A stretch of 64,000 bases of DNA from Psychrobacillus glaciei (lineage in GTDB: Bacteria; Bacillota; Bacilli; Bacillales_A; Planococcaceae): assembly GCF_008973485.1 (NCBI RefSeq), contig NZ_CP031223.1, positions 2,418,001-2,482,000 of the forward strand. Direction: 5' to 3'. The notes beneath the pieces were generated by a model that was not told the origin of the DNA, searched no databases, and saw nothing but the letters and a program-made list of their open reading frames with translations. Shown here in pieces: positions 15,345 to 24,443 of the stretch. The position numbers and the translations under genes are program-made. Position 1 is the first letter of the stretch. Every line of letters begins with the position of its first letter.

Positions 15345-16775
15345 TTACATGTGAATTGCGTTACCATCAACAGCTAATGCCGCCTCACCCATTACTTCAC
15401 TAAGCGTAGGGTGTGGGTGGATCGTGTGGGCGATTTCCCACGGTGTTGCATCAAGTACCATTGCAAGACCAGCTTCAGAAATCATATCTGTCACATGTGG
15501 TCCGATCATATGAACCCCTAAAATATCATTCGTCGCTTTATCTGCAATTATTTTGACGAAACCATCTGATTCTCCGTAAACAAGTGCTTTACCAATCGCT
15601 TTAAATGAGAACTTTCCAACCTTTACATCAAACCCTTGCTCTTTTGCTTGTTGTTCTGTAATACCAACACTAGAAGCTTCTGGATTGGAATAAATGCAAC
15701 GGGATACTAATTTATAGTCAATGGCTGAGACCTCATTGCCAGCTATATGTTCTACTGCATTAATACCTTCATGACTTGCAACATGTGCTAGTTGAAGCCC
15801 TCCAATAACATCACCAATTGCATATATATGTGATTCCTTCGTTTGGAATGTATCAGATACTTGGATAAATCCTTTTTCTACAACGATATCGGTATTTTCT
15901 ACACCAATCCCTTCAACGTTTGCTTGACGCCCAACTGAGACAAGCATTTTTTCTGCAGTGAAGGATTTTGTTTCCCCGTTTAACTCAGCAGAAATAGTCA
16001 CTAAGTTGCTTTCCGTTTGAAGTGTTTCTGGTAGAACTTTTGCACTTGTTGCAAATGTAATGCCTTTCTTAGTTAAAAGCTTTTGCATTTCTTTTGAAAT
16101 ATCTTTATCCTCTGTAGGGATAATTCGATCCGCATATTCAATTACGGTCACTTCCACTCCAAAATCATTTAACATAGAAGCCCACTCAATTCCAATTACG
16201 CCTCCACCGACGATTAAAATCGATTTCGGTAATTCTGTCATTGCTAATGCTTCATCTGAACTCATGACGAAATCTCCATCGATTTTAAGCCCTGGAAGAG
16301 TACGAGGTCTAGAGCCAGTCGCAATAACTACATTTTTCGGAATGAGCATTTCATTTTCATCGCCATTATTCATTTCAACTGAAATGGTTCCACCTGGCGA
16401 AGGAGAAAAAATAGATGGTCCTAGCATTCTTCCAGTACCTTCATACACGTCTATTTTCCCTTTTTTCATCAATCCTTGAACCCCTTGATGTAATTGATTC
16501 ACAATCGATTCTTTTCTAGCTTGCACTCGGCTAAAATCAAGTGATACTTCTGAAGTATTTACGCCAAATTCAGCTGCATGATTTTTAGTCATAGAATATA
16601 CTTCAGCACTACGAAGCAATGCTTTACTTGGAATACACCCTTTATGCAAACAAGTGCCGCCAAGATTACCTTTTTCCACGATTGCTGTTTTTAAGCCCAA
16701 TTGAGCCGAACGGATAGCTGCGACATATCCGCCAGTACCGCCACCAATTATGACTACATCATATTCTTTTGCCAA
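15345..16775 (-). CDS. lpdV: Dihydrolipoyl dehydrogenase (E3 of the branched-chain complex)
   Basis: About 476 residues. The start is placed at TTG 16775 with AAGGGGGAT just upstream; the ATG at 16799 has no ribosome binding site. FAD Rossmann motif VVIIGGGTGGYVAAIRSAQLG, redox-active disulphide GGTCLHKGCIPSK, NAD motif ILIVGGGVIGIEWASML, and the catalytic His-Glu pair in HTIHPHPTLSE at the C-terminus are all present. It reoxidises dihydrolipoamide on BkdB, reducing NAD+. Located between bcd and bkdAA; a hairpin at 16804-16832 lies just before it and may modulate read-through from bcd. Confidence 0.95.
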   Translation of the reverse strand: MAKEYDVVIIGGGTGGYVAAIRSAQLGLKTAIVEKGNLGGTCLHKGCIPSKALLRSAEVYSMTKNHAAEFGVNTSEVSLDFSRVQARKESIVNQLHQGVQGLMKKGKIDVYEGTGRMLGPSIFSPSPGGTISVEMNNGDENEMLIPKNVVIATGSRPRTLPGLKIDGDFVMSSDEALAMTELPKSILIVGGGVIGIEWASMLNDFGVEVTVIEYADRIIPTEDKDISKEMQKLLTKKGITFATSAKVLPETLQTESNLVTISAELNGETKSFTAEKMLVSVGRQANVEGIGVENTDIVVEKGFIQVSDTFQTKESHIYAIGDVIGGLQLAHVASHEGINAVEHIAGNEVSAIDYKLVSRCIYSNPEASSVGITEQQAKEQGFDVKVGKFSFKAIGKALVYGESDGFVKIIADKATNDILGVHMIGPHVTDMISEAGLAMVLDATPWEIAHTIHPHPTLSEVMGEAALAVDGNAIHM

Positions 16776-16803
16776 AGCTTTATCCCCCTTATCTTCCATC
16801 TAA

Positions 16804-16832
16804 GAAGGCCGTTCGATAAACTAAACGGCCTT
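16804..16832 (-). terminator. Intercistronic hairpin between bcd and lpdV
   Basis: AAGGCCGTT and AACGGCCTT arms with a ten-base loop between the two genes. No T-run follows, so it is more likely an mRNA processing or partial attenuation element than a full terminator. Confidence 0.6.
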
Positions 16833-16865
16833 ACATTGATTAGATGAAATTAGTTGTTTCGCGTA

Positions 16866-17960
16866 TTAACGTCCTGTAATAATATGTTTTCCATTTTGTA
16901 AAAATTGGCTACGTGATTTACTTACTCGAGCGATGCGCTCTTCTGCTAAACGGTCAGCCGCTACATAAGTTGGAATACCATCACGTTTCGAAATTTCAAA
17001 AATACGTTCGATTTTGTCATAAATAGTTGCAACACGGTTCATTGCACGATCATGGTTATAACCATATAATTCATCCGCTACATTAATTACACCACCTGAG
17101 TTAATTACATAGTCAGGAGCATATGCAATGCCCATTTCGTGGATTAAATCACCATGTTTTGTATCTCTTAATTGGTTATTTGCAGATCCTGCAATTACTT
17201 TTGCTTTTAGTTGTGGAATTGTATTGTCATTAATAATTGCACCAAGTGCACATGGTGCGAAGATGTCTGCATCTTGTGAATAAATTTCATCTACGCTTAC
17301 TTGTACTGCACCGAATGCATTTACAGCACGGTCAACTGATGCTTGGTTAATATCAGCCACAATTAGTTTAGCGCCTTCTTTATGTAGATATTCACATAAT
17401 GTATAAGCTACGTTTCCTACACCTTGAACTGCAACTGTCTTCCCTTCAAGTGAATCCGTTCCAAATGCTTCTTTCGCTGCAGCTTTCATACCAACATATA
17501 CACCATAAGCTGTTACTGGAGAAGGATTACCTGAAGAACCGAATGCTTCTGAAATACCAGTTACATAATTTGTTTCTTCATGAATTAAATCCATATCTGC
17601 TACAGTTGTACCTACATCTTCAGCAGTAATATAACGGCCATTTAAGCCTTGGATGAAACGACCGAAAGCACGGAACATCTCTTCGTTTTTATCTTTTAGT
17701 GGATCCCCAATAATAACTGTTTTACCGCCACCTAGGTTAAGACCTGCAGCAGCATTTTTATATGTCATACCTTTTGCTAAACGAAGTGCATCTTCAATTG
17801 CTTCTTCTTCTGTTGCATAGTTCCACATACGCGTTCCACCAAGTGCTGGACCTAGTGTTGTATCATGAATTGCGATAATCGCTTTTAATCCTGATGTTTT
17901 ATCTTGGCAAAATACCAATTGTTCGTAGTCATAAGTCTCCATATATTTAAAAATTTCCAT
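16866..17960 (-). CDS. bcd: Leucine (branched-chain amino acid) dehydrogenase
   Basis: 364 residues, usual family length. The glycine-rich catalytic segment [19 protein letters not shown] (about residues 65-83) holds both substrate-binding Lys residues, and the Rossmann motif [15 protein letters not shown] is at about 180-195. It deaminates leucine, isoleucine and valine to 2-oxo acids with NAD+, the step before the dehydrogenase complex encoded downstream. First gene of the bcd-lpdV-bkdAA-bkdAB-bkdB cluster; ptb and buk, which flank bcd in B. subtilis, are missing. AGGAGG ribosome binding site. Upstream dyads at 18025-18036 and 18103-18114 may be regulator sites. Confidence 0.95.
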   Translation of the reverse strand: MEIFKYMETYDYEQLVFCQDKTSGLKAIIAIHDTTLGPALGGTRMWNYATEEEAIEDALRLAKGMTYKNAAAGLNLGGGKTVIIGDPLKDKNEEMFRAFGRFIQGLNGRYITAEDVGTTVADMDLIHEETNYVTGISEAFGSSGNPSPVTAYGVYVGMKAAAKEAFGTDSLEGKTVAVQGVGNVAYTLCEYLHKEGAKLIVADINQASVDRAVNAFGAVQVSVDEIYSQDADIFAPCALGAIINDNTIPQLKAKVIAGSANNQLRDTKHGDLIHEMGIAYAPDYVINSGGVINVADELYGYNHDRAMNRVATIYDKIERIFEISKRDGIPTYVAADRLAEERIARVSKSRSQFLQNGKHIITGR

Positions 17961-18000
17961 CTGTAGTTCCTCCTAGTAGTTAAGTAATTATTTATTTTTT

Positions 18001-18114
18001 CGAAAATAATTATTTTCGTAAAATACATCCCCATGTAAATCGACATTTCTTTTATGTTTGAAACCTCTTTGTATAACACTTTTAACACTTCAAGTAATTT
18101 TAGCATCCCCATGC
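18001..18114 (-). promoter_or_regulatory. bcd upstream region with repeated GCAT/ACAT dyads
   Basis: Two dyads with a CCCC/GGGG centre, GCATCCCCATGC (18103-18114) and ACATCCCCATGT (18025-18036), have arms that differ by matching changes on both sides, and a perfect AT-rich palindrome CGAAAATAATTATTTTCG spans 18001-18018. No good TGGCA-N7-TTGC sigma-54 promoter was found between bkdR and bcd. These are candidate sites for BkdR or another regulator. Confidence 0.5.
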
Positions 18115-18124
18115 AAATATTACA

Positions 18125-20146
18125 TTAATCTAAATTATATTTCTCTAGTTTGTAGTATAAAGTACGAAGTGAGATGTTTAGTTTTTTAGCTGTTTGTGAT
18201 TTATTTCCACCACAAACTTGGAGCGCATTTAGTAAAACCTTTTTCTCCATCTCGTCCATCTGTTCAGCAAGCGTTCCTAATTGCTCCTCATCTAACCCAT
18301 TATGTGAAAAAGACAAAATTGATTTGGGCAAATGATGTTCTTCAATAATTCGATCTTGCGCTTCTAAAAAGATCATTGCTCTGCTAATAATGTTCTCCAG
18401 CTCCCGTATGTTCCCCGGAAAATCATAGAGCAGCAAGCTCTCCAAAGCTGATTTTGTGAATCCCTCAATATTACGCCCAAATTCTTTATTTAATTTTACT
18501 AATAAATGCTCCGCTATGGAAGAAATGTCTTGCTTCCTTTCTCTTAGAGAAGGAACATGTATTGGCATACGATTTAACTGAAAGTAGAAATCCTCTCGGA
18601 ATATCCCTTCACGCATTAATTTTTCTAAATTGAAATAACTTGCAGCTATTATTCGCACATCCACTGGAATTGATGTGGTTCCGCCTATTCGTATAAAAGC
18701 ATTTTCTCGAAGTGCCCTTAAAAGTTTAGCCTGTGTTTTATTTGTTAATTCTCCAACTTCATCTAAGAAAAGGGTTCCGCAATGCGCTTCATCAAACAAA
18801 CCCGAATAACTTATCCCTTTTTCTTCATACCCAAATAATTCACGTTCTAGAAGATGCTCTTCTTGAGAACTACAATTTACTCGGAAGAACCTATTATGTT
18901 TTCTGTTACTTGCGCTATGGATGGCGTGTGCAAATAATTCTTTTCCTGATCCGACCTCTCCCCTTAAAAGTACGGTAACAGGTACACTTGCAGCAAGCTT
19001 AGCTTGATTGACGGCAAATTGAATTTGTTCTGACTCCCCTAATATATCTTCGAAGGAATAGCTTAACTCTAGGTTTCGGATTAGTGTTCTGGCTTGATCA
19101 AGTTCTTTCATTAACGAGCGGATTTCTGTCATATCATGAATAACTCCAACACTACCTTTAAGTAGATTGTTAACGATAATTGGAGCGACATTCACAATCA
19201 CGTCTTTTTTCTGTTTACCTACCCTTATGTTTACACCCCGAATAGGTTTTCGAGTTTGAAGAACTTTAAAGTGAATACTTTCACCTTCCGAAATATCTGC
19301 CGTTGCTGGTTTTCCTATGACCTCTTCCTCGCTTAATCCGGTAATGCGAGAATATGCTGGATTAATAAGAATTCCTTTGCCTTCTTCATCCACTACCGAT
19401 ATCGCATCTTCGCTAGATTGGATGATTGCTTCAAGCATTGTTTGTATTTCCGTGAGGTCCGTAATTTCTTCTGCAAGCCTAACTACTTCTGAAATGTCTT
19501 TAAAAACCGCAAAGGCTCCGATCTTTTTACCTTGCTCATTAATCATCGGATATCTTGAAGTCACTATTTTGGTACCGCTTTCAAGAATCAGTTCTTTATT
19601 TAGCTCAATCTGACCAGTTTCAAAAGTTCTCGGCAGCTCACTATGTGATATTACATCAAATATGTGTTTCCCTATAGCATCTTCTATCGAAACTTTCGTC
19701 ATGTTAGATGCGCTTTTATTAAAGAAATTTACGATGCCATTCTCATCAATACTAATCATACCTTCTTCTATTGAGTTAAAAATTAATTCTTGATTCATTT
19801 TTTTATTATCTAATATTTGTATAAATTTATTTTTTTCTTCTAATAATGTAACAATTAAATTTGCTATTTCTCCTGGGATTAAAACTGTATTTACAGGACG
19901 TTCTGCAAGAAGTTCTAAAAATACATCTTTGTTCCCTGTAACATCAATAATAATTTGAAAATCTTCGTTTAAAAGGGGTTTCCAATCGGTATAAGTATGA
20001 ATATAATGCTTTTTTGCATATTGCATTCCTGGAGCATTCTCATCAATATCAACGATTCCTTTTACTTGAAGGTAATCAGCCTGTTCAAACAGCCTCAAAA
20101 GTGCATATCCACCTTTACCCGCACCAATGATTAATATGTTTTGCAA
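18125..20146 (-). CDS. bkdR: BkdR-like regulator, AAA+ enhancer-binding family, GAFTGA loop missing
   Basis: 673 residues from a TTG (GGGGGTG upstream). Domains: a Rossmann-like N-terminus (1-100, LIIGAGKGGYALLRLFEQA), two PAS domains (about 115-225 and 235-340), an AAA+ ATPase (about 365-590) and a Fis-type helix-turn-helix (642-670, GGNKSQTAKKLNISLRTLYY). Walker A is GEVGSGKE (396-403), Walker B TLFLDE (458-463), and the arginine fingers region FREDFYFQLN is intact. However, the GAFTGA loop that contacts sigma-54, expected near 440-447 after ELFG, is replaced by YEEKGISYSG and is shorter than usual. It is probably the regulator of the downstream bcd/bkd operon; whether it still needs sigma-54 is doubtful. 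Confidence 0.88.
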   Translation of the reverse strand: MQNILIIGAGKGGYALLRLFEQADYLQVKGIVDIDENAPGMQYAKKHYIHTYTDWKPLLNEDFQIIIDVTGNKDVFLELLAERPVNTVLIPGEIANLIVTLLEEKNKFIQILDNKKMNQELIFNSIEEGMISIDENGIVNFFNKSASNMTKVSIEDAIGKHIFDVISHSELPRTFETGQIELNKELILESGTKIVTSRYPMINEQGKKIGAFAVFKDISEVVRLAEEITDLTEIQTMLEAIIQSSEDAISVVDEEGKGILINPAYSRITGLSEEEVIGKPATADISEGESIHFKVLQTRKPIRGVNIRVGKQKKDVIVNVAPIIVNNLLKGSVGVIHDMTEIRSLMKELDQARTLIRNLELSYSFEDILGESEQIQFAVNQAKLAASVPVTVLLRGEVGSGKELFAHAIHSASNRKHNRFFRVNCSSQEEHLLERELFGYEEKGISYSGLFDEAHCGTLFLDEVGELTNKTQAKLLRALRENAFIRIGGTTSIPVDVRIIAASYFNLEKLMREGIFREDFYFQLNRMPIHVPSLRERKQDISSIAEHLLVKLNKEFGRNIEGFTKSALESLLLYDFPGNIRELENIISRAMIFLEAQDRIIEEHHLPKSILSFSHNGLDEEQLGTLAEQMDEMEKKVLLNALQVCGGNKSQTAKKLNISLRTLYYKLEKYNLD

Positions 20147-20382
20147 AAATATTCACACCCCCACTTTATCTCTGCAACTTATTGCACTTCTCATATATCA
20201 TACCTCATGTTCCATGAGTTGACAATAATATTCTCACATGTAAAATTAAATTTAATAGAAAGTGCTAAAGGTTCGTAGTCAATGAGAAAAATCTCGACCA
20301 AACAGCTTTGCTGTATGTAATCTAGTATTTCCCTTGATCTAGTTGATGCCTAAAGCATAAACAAAAAACTGGAGTGATTATT

Positions 20383-20622
20383 ATGGCACGTTTGGCTGCC
20401 TTAATCGTACTATTGATTCCTGGTATTCTCGCAGCATTTGGCATTAAGTTAATGAGGGATACTTTTTTCGGAATACATATTTTACCTATTGGAGCATTGT
20501 GGTTTCAATTTATATGTGGAATTCTTTTCACAGTTTTAGGGTTGGGATTTTTTGCAGGTTTTCTTTTAAACCGAGATCGAAAAAATGGAAAAGTTGCCCC
20601 TCGTTTTCAAAAGAAAAAGTAA
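20383..20622 (+). CDS. YqzF-like DUF2627 membrane protein
   Basis: 79 residues from ATG 20383 with GGAGTG nine bases upstream. Two hydrophobic helices (about 5-25 and 40-62) and a basic tail (NRDRKNGKVAPRFQKKK). The sequence ARLAALIVLLIPGILAAFGI with FGIHILPIGALWFQF matches the DUF2627/YqzF family, conserved next to bkdR/yqiK in Bacillales. Function unknown. Read opposite to its neighbours; repeat copy A2 follows directly and its hairpin probably ends transcription from both sides. Confidence 0.85.
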   Translation: MARLAALIVLLIPGILAAFGIKLMRDTFFGIHILPIGALWFQFICGILFTVLGLGFFAGFLLNRDRKNGKVAPRFQKKK

Positions 20623-20630
20623 TTAAGATA

Positions 20631-20765
20631 AGCGAAAGCGTCCTTTAATTGCATCTTGTCTTTACTATTTCTAGAATGCTTTGGAGGATCATTGGCTATA
20701 CTATTACCGATAGAAATTAAAAGGATCGTGAAGTGACTGCGTCACTTCACGATCCTTTTAAAATA
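20631..20765 (+). repeat. Dispersed repeat family A, copy A2 (short form) with terminator-like hairpin
   Basis: Shows GCGTCCTTTAATTGCATCTT, TAGAATGCTTTGGAGGATCA and GGCTATACTATTACC, then a perfect hairpin with 21-bp arms and TGC loop (20717-20761). The right-hand part of the family is absent. It sits between two converging genes, and runs of T on both strands make it a likely bidirectional terminator. Confidence 0.85.
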
Positions 20766-20788
20766 AAACAACCATAAGATTGATATGT

Positions 20789-21505
20789 TCATTGTTTCTT
20801 TTGTAATTTCAATACTTTTTCCGGAAAGTCTGTAATCCAGCCCATTACAGACTCATGTGGATTTGCGATATACTTCTCATTACCTTTTATATTATAAAAT
20901 CGTATAGGGAATCCTGCATTCCAAATGGAATACATTAAATCTGTGTGGTAAAATTTTTTATTTAAATGGATGGCGTTTATTTCTCTAATGGAAAACACAT
21001 AATCCCAGTCCGTATTCTTTTTACCAATAAATGCTGTTTGTACATTAGCGTTCATTGCATGAATTGTTTGAAGGACACTAAATTCAAACGAAGAGAAATG
21101 AATATCCTTTACAGCTTTACTTTTTTCCACTACTTCACGGATTCTTTCATTTTTGCCAAGAAAAGACTCCTTTAACTCCACATTAAGTTTGACACCCGTT
21201 GGTATAGCGAATTGTAAAAATTCATCAAACGTTAGTACTCTGCTTCCAAAAAATTTCCGAAAATAAACTTTACCTAATTTCAGTTGCAAAACTTCTTCTG
21301 CTAACATATCTGTTATTCTTCGTTTGTTTCCAGCCAACCGAAAAAAGTCGATATCATGCGTTACGAATGCAACACCATCAGCTGATAATTGCAGATCTAA
21401 CTCTATACCATCCGCATGTAACTTTACGGCTTTTTTAAACGCTTCCATCGAATTTTCTATCGATCTAGCAGCACCTCTATGTGCGTACACAGGAATATTA
21501 GACAT
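20789..21505 (-). CDS. Glycerophosphodiester phosphodiesterase (YqiK-like)
   Basis: 238 residues. GDPD family signature: YAHRGAARSIENSMEAF (catalytic His-Arg), DGIELDLQLSADGVAFVTHD (metal Glu-x-Asp and second His) and VKLNVELKES. No signal peptide, so cytoplasmic. Hydrolyses glycerophosphodiesters to alcohol and glycerol-3-phosphate. Its ATG overlaps the end of the FapA-like gene by eight bases (GAGTTAAATGTCTAA region), so the two are translated together, an arrangement that may link it functionally to the envelope or to nothing more than packing. Confidence 0.92.
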   Translation of the reverse strand: MSNIPVYAHRGAARSIENSMEAFKKAVKLHADGIELDLQLSADGVAFVTHDIDFFRLAGNKRRITDMLAEEVLQLKLGKVYFRKFFGSRVLTFDEFLQFAIPTGVKLNVELKESFLGKNERIREVVEKSKAVKDIHFSSFEFSVLQTIHAMNANVQTAFIGKKNTDWDYVFSIREINAIHLNKKFYHTDLMYSIWNAGFPIRFYNIKGNEKYIANPHESVMGWITDFPEKVLKLQKKQ

Positions 21506-23069
21506 TTAACTCTCCATTTTCAATCTTAAATTTACCTTTTGTTGCTTTAGATAACGTTGATGACTTGTTACCAATCTGAACAACAGTTCCGGCATTCGCT
21601 TCTTGTGTAATATTAATGAAATAATCTGTAGAAGTACGAAGAAGTTTTAGGATTCTTTTTATTTCTACATCTAATTCTTTCATTTCACTTTCCAACATAT
21701 GATATTTTTGTTTTGTTTGTTCATAAGTAGCAATTTGCTGTTTTGACATACTAATTTTGAATTGATTTAGTTGACTAATCTGAAAATTCAACTTTGTCAT
21801 TTCTTCTTGAAGCTTCATCATTTCTTCTGCTTTTGTTTTTGCATTTTCAGTTAATATTTTTCTATCTATTCCTTGTACAATTAGTTCCGTCTTTCTATCT
21901 AAACTATTCCCAGAATATGCGGTAGTTATAGAGTTGATGGCTATTACTTTACCACCAATGACTTTCCCTTTACGCTCGTCCAGAAATATTTCATTTCCAA
22001 AAATAGTTGATCCCATTGAATAAAATCCAATGAACACATTTTCCTGTGCTTCTAAGGTACAACCATTTGCGTGTTTTATATATATATTCTTATACGCTTC
22101 TATTTTTGTAATATCTTTTCCGAAAATTCCGCCTTTTATAAAAACATCGCCTTCTGTCGATTTTATTAAATCAGCAGAATTAACACCTTCGTTTGATTCT
22201 ACAGAAATATCTCCAGATGCAATTATGGAATATCCAGGCATTACCGTTCCTTTAATTTGGATGGATCCATCAAATTTTAAATTTCCTGTTTCTAAACCGA
22301 CATCACCATTAATGACAAGATGCTTTTGGACAGAAAGAACTCCATTTATTTCACCGATAATTCCATTCGTTTTAGATCGAAGAACTGTTTTTCCTTCTTC
22401 CTCTACTTCATAAGCCGATTCCGAGTCATATTTTAATGGAACATCGTCACCTTTTTCACTGCACACGATTTCTCCAAGAATATTTCTTCCCTCTACTCCT
22501 TCTTGAGCTGGTATTTTTTCTCCAAGCCACGTACCTTCTTTTATTTCAACAATAAAATTCATATCAAAGTAATCTGCTTTTCCATCCGCATTTATTTCAG
22601 GCTTTTTCTCTGCTTGCTGTAAGTATGTTACTATTGCATCTCTTCCTTTTTGAGGAGGCAATCCGTTTGCAACTATGTATGCTTTTCCAGTTATGATTTT
22701 TTGGAAATCCATTGGAACTTGTCCATAAGTAATTTGATTCTCTTTTAACAGCTGATCAATAGCTAATTGTAGTTCTTGCGTATGTTCTTGTATATAGCTT
22801 TGTGATTCATAAATTGTTACAACTGCTTGCATCTTGTCAGCACTAAGTTCTAATTCAACACTATCTATCCAACTTCCAACTTCAATTGGTTCATGTGACT
22901 TATTTTCTACAGCTTTTTTTAATGCCATAAAATTTGTGACTTTTAAACGTGCATATTTACGAGTCACTTCATCGAATTTTTTCAGATTATACCCATCAAC
23001 TTTTATAGTAATAAAAGCCCTTCCTCTTTCTTCGGAAAGTACTACTTCTTCATTTTCTTCCATTATCAT
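21498..23069 (-). CDS. FapA family (DUF342) polymer-forming/cell-wall assembly regulator
   Basis: 523 residues. The N-terminal third is mixed; the middle (about 200-390) is a right-handed beta-helix of short repeats (GVLSVQKHLVINGDVGLETG, FDGSIQIKGTVMPGYSIIAS, GDVFIKGGIFGKDITKIEAY), and about 400-480 is a coiled coil (TKAEEMMKLQEEMTKLNFQI). This is the DUF342/FapA layout. Related proteins are linked to cell wall or surface-associated assembly, but the exact role is unknown. Upstream 340 bp separate it from spo0A; no clear promoter was found beyond a TATACT-like -10 at about 23255. Confidence 0.85.
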   Translation of the reverse strand: MIMEENEEVVLSEERGRAFITIKVDGYNLKKFDEVTRKYARLKVTNFMALKKAVENKSHEPIEVGSWIDSVELELSADKMQAVVTIYESQSYIQEHTQELQLAIDQLLKENQITYGQVPMDFQKIITGKAYIVANGLPPQKGRDAIVTYLQQAEKKPEINADGKADYFDMNFIVEIKEGTWLGEKIPAQEGVEGRNILGEIVCSEKGDDVPLKYDSESAYEVEEEGKTVLRSKTNGIIGEINGVLSVQKHLVINGDVGLETGNLKFDGSIQIKGTVMPGYSIIASGDISVESNEGVNSADLIKSTEGDVFIKGGIFGKDITKIEAYKNIYIKHANGCTLEAQENVFIGFYSMGSTIFGNEIFLDERKGKVIGGKVIAINSITTAYSGNSLDRKTELIVQGIDRKILTENAKTKAEEMMKLQEEMTKLNFQISQLNQFKISMSKQQIATYEQTKQKYHMLESEMKELDVEIKRILKLLRTSTDYFINITQEANAGTVVQIGNKSSTLSKATKGKFKIENGELNV

Positions 23070-23409
23070 GACTTATACACTTCCTTCTTAATTATATTAT
23101 ACTCACTTTTCCAACTATGGGTGAAAACAATAGAAAAAGCATATGAAAATAGTAACTTCGTATGCCTTTATCTTTATAGGAAAGGGTTATATCTCTAATT
23201 CCAAATACTTATATACCACTCTTTCACCTTTTATTCAATTAAAAGTAAAAATTTAGTATAATCATTTTAATTACATGTCTGTCTCCAACAAAAAAACATC
23301 ATCCCTTACTGATAAGCTTTCATACCAATAAAAAATAATGCTTATTTATATGTGCTTACTCTAGAAACCTACTTTTCAAGTTCAGTGCAAATAATGTCTA
23401 ATTCCTCTT
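23070..23409. other. Intergenic region between FapA-like gene and spo0A
   Basis: AT-rich, 340 bp. A TATACT-like -10 on the minus strand near 23253-23258 may serve the FapA-like gene. No RNA gene, repeat or clear spo0A terminator was recognised. Confidence 0.4.
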
Positions 23410-24201
23410 TCAGCTAGCCATATTCTCCATACGAATTTTGTCCGCAATCATCGCGATGAACTCACTATTTGTCGGTTTCGACTTTAAATGATGAACTGTA
23501 TATCCGAACATCTTAGAAATAGTTTCGTAGTTTCCTCTGTTCCATGCTACTTCGATTGCATGACGTATTGCTCTTTCGACTCGAGAGGGAGTAGTTTGAA
23601 ATTTCTTTGCTATCTCTGGATATAAAACTTTTGTAATGGAACCAAGTAATTCAATGTCGGAATAAACCATTTGGATAGCTTCTCTTAAATAAGAGTATCC
23701 TTTAATATGAGCGGGTACTCCGATTTCTTTTATTACATTAGTAATGATGTTGTCAATAAAGCGCTTATTTTGCAATGCTTCTTTTTCAGGATTCGATTTT
23801 AAAGGTGATTCTTGCACGCTTTCTTTTCTACCTGCCACTTGCTTAATTTGTGTAACCAGTCGTTCAAATTCAAAAGGCTTGAGCATAAAATAAGATGCTC
23901 CTAATTCAGCAGCTTGTTTCATCACATCTTCTTGTCCAAAAGCGGTTAACATAATGACTTGAAGTTTATTTAATTGATCATTTTTCTGTATACTATCTAA
24001 AACTGCAATTCCGTCTAAATGAGGCATAATGATATCTAATAATAGGACGTCTGGTTTAACCGTTTCAAGGAGATCTATGCAAAGCTTGCCGTTTACTGCT
24101 GTTCCAATAACTTCTATTTCTGGATGTTTATCAAAGTAAGCATCCATAGTTCGAATTAAATCTTTGTTATCATCTACAATTACAATTTTTATTTTTTCCA
24201 T
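23410..24201 (-). CDS. spo0A: Stage 0 sporulation response regulator Spo0A
   Basis: 263 residues from ATG 24201 ([16 protein letters not shown], as in other Spo0A proteins). Receiver domain: acidic pocket DDN near residue 10, phosphorylated Asp in [13 protein letters not shown] (about 55), conserved Thr and Lys in MLTAFG and MLKPFEF. C-terminal DNA-binding domain with the Spo0A signature [19 protein letters not shown] and the recognition region [23 protein letters not shown]. It is the master switch for sporulation and transition-state genes. 0A-box-like sites lie upstream, so autoregulation is likely. spoIVB lies upstream as usual. Confidence 0.98.
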   Translation of the reverse strand: MEKIKIVIVDDNKDLIRTMDAYFDKHPEIEVIGTAVNGKLCIDLLETVKPDVLLLDIIMPHLDGIAVLDSIQKNDQLNKLQVIMLTAFGQEDVMKQAAELGASYFMLKPFEFERLVTQIKQVAGRKESVQESPLKSNPEKEALQNKRFIDNIITNVIKEIGVPAHIKGYSYLREAIQMVYSDIELLGSITKVLYPEIAKKFQTTPSRVERAIRHAIEVAWNRGNYETISKMFGYTVHHLKSKPTNSEFIAMIADKIRMENMAS

Positions 24202-24311
24202 TAACCTCATCCACCCTTTTGTATTTTTTCACTTAGATAGTATTCGCCATTTTTGGAAGACATCCTTTATTTTTATAAAAAATAAGTCTTTTAGAATACA
24301 GTTCTTTTATA

Positions 24312-24354
24312 TTCCGACAAAAGGTTAATCATTTCATCAAGATTGTCGAATTTT
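24312..24354 (-). promoter_or_regulatory. Candidate 0A boxes upstream of spo0A
   Basis: TTGTCGGAA (minus strand, 24312-24320) and ATTGTCGAATTTT (plus strand, 24342-24354) match the TGTCGAA core, the first with one mismatch. A sigma-H-like AAAGAAAAT - 11 bp - GATGAAA lies across them. This arrangement fits autoregulation of spo0A. Confidence 0.55.
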
Positions 24355-24384
24355 CTTTATTTTATTGTATAGGTACTTGCAGAA

Positions 24385-24416
24385 AAAGGCTACACTTAAT
24401 ATAAAGTGTAGCCTTT
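24385..24416 (-). terminator. Terminator of spoIVB
   Basis: AAAGGCTACACTT and AAGTGTAGCCTTT arms around a six-base loop, followed on the minus strand by TTCTGC after a T run of five. Confidence 0.82.
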
Positions 24417-24443
24417 CAGGTTTTGCTGATATTTTTTAAATTA

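Noticed and set aside
18001-18018. CodY box in the AT palindrome before bcd
   Set aside because: TTTTCGAAAA-like core is one base short of the AATTTTCWGAAAATT pattern; similarity may come only from AT-richness.
16866-18124. Sigma-54 promoter before bcd or lpdV
   Set aside because: TTTGCATGGGGATGCT looks similar but lacks the -24 GG at the right distance; better explained as a symmetric dyad.
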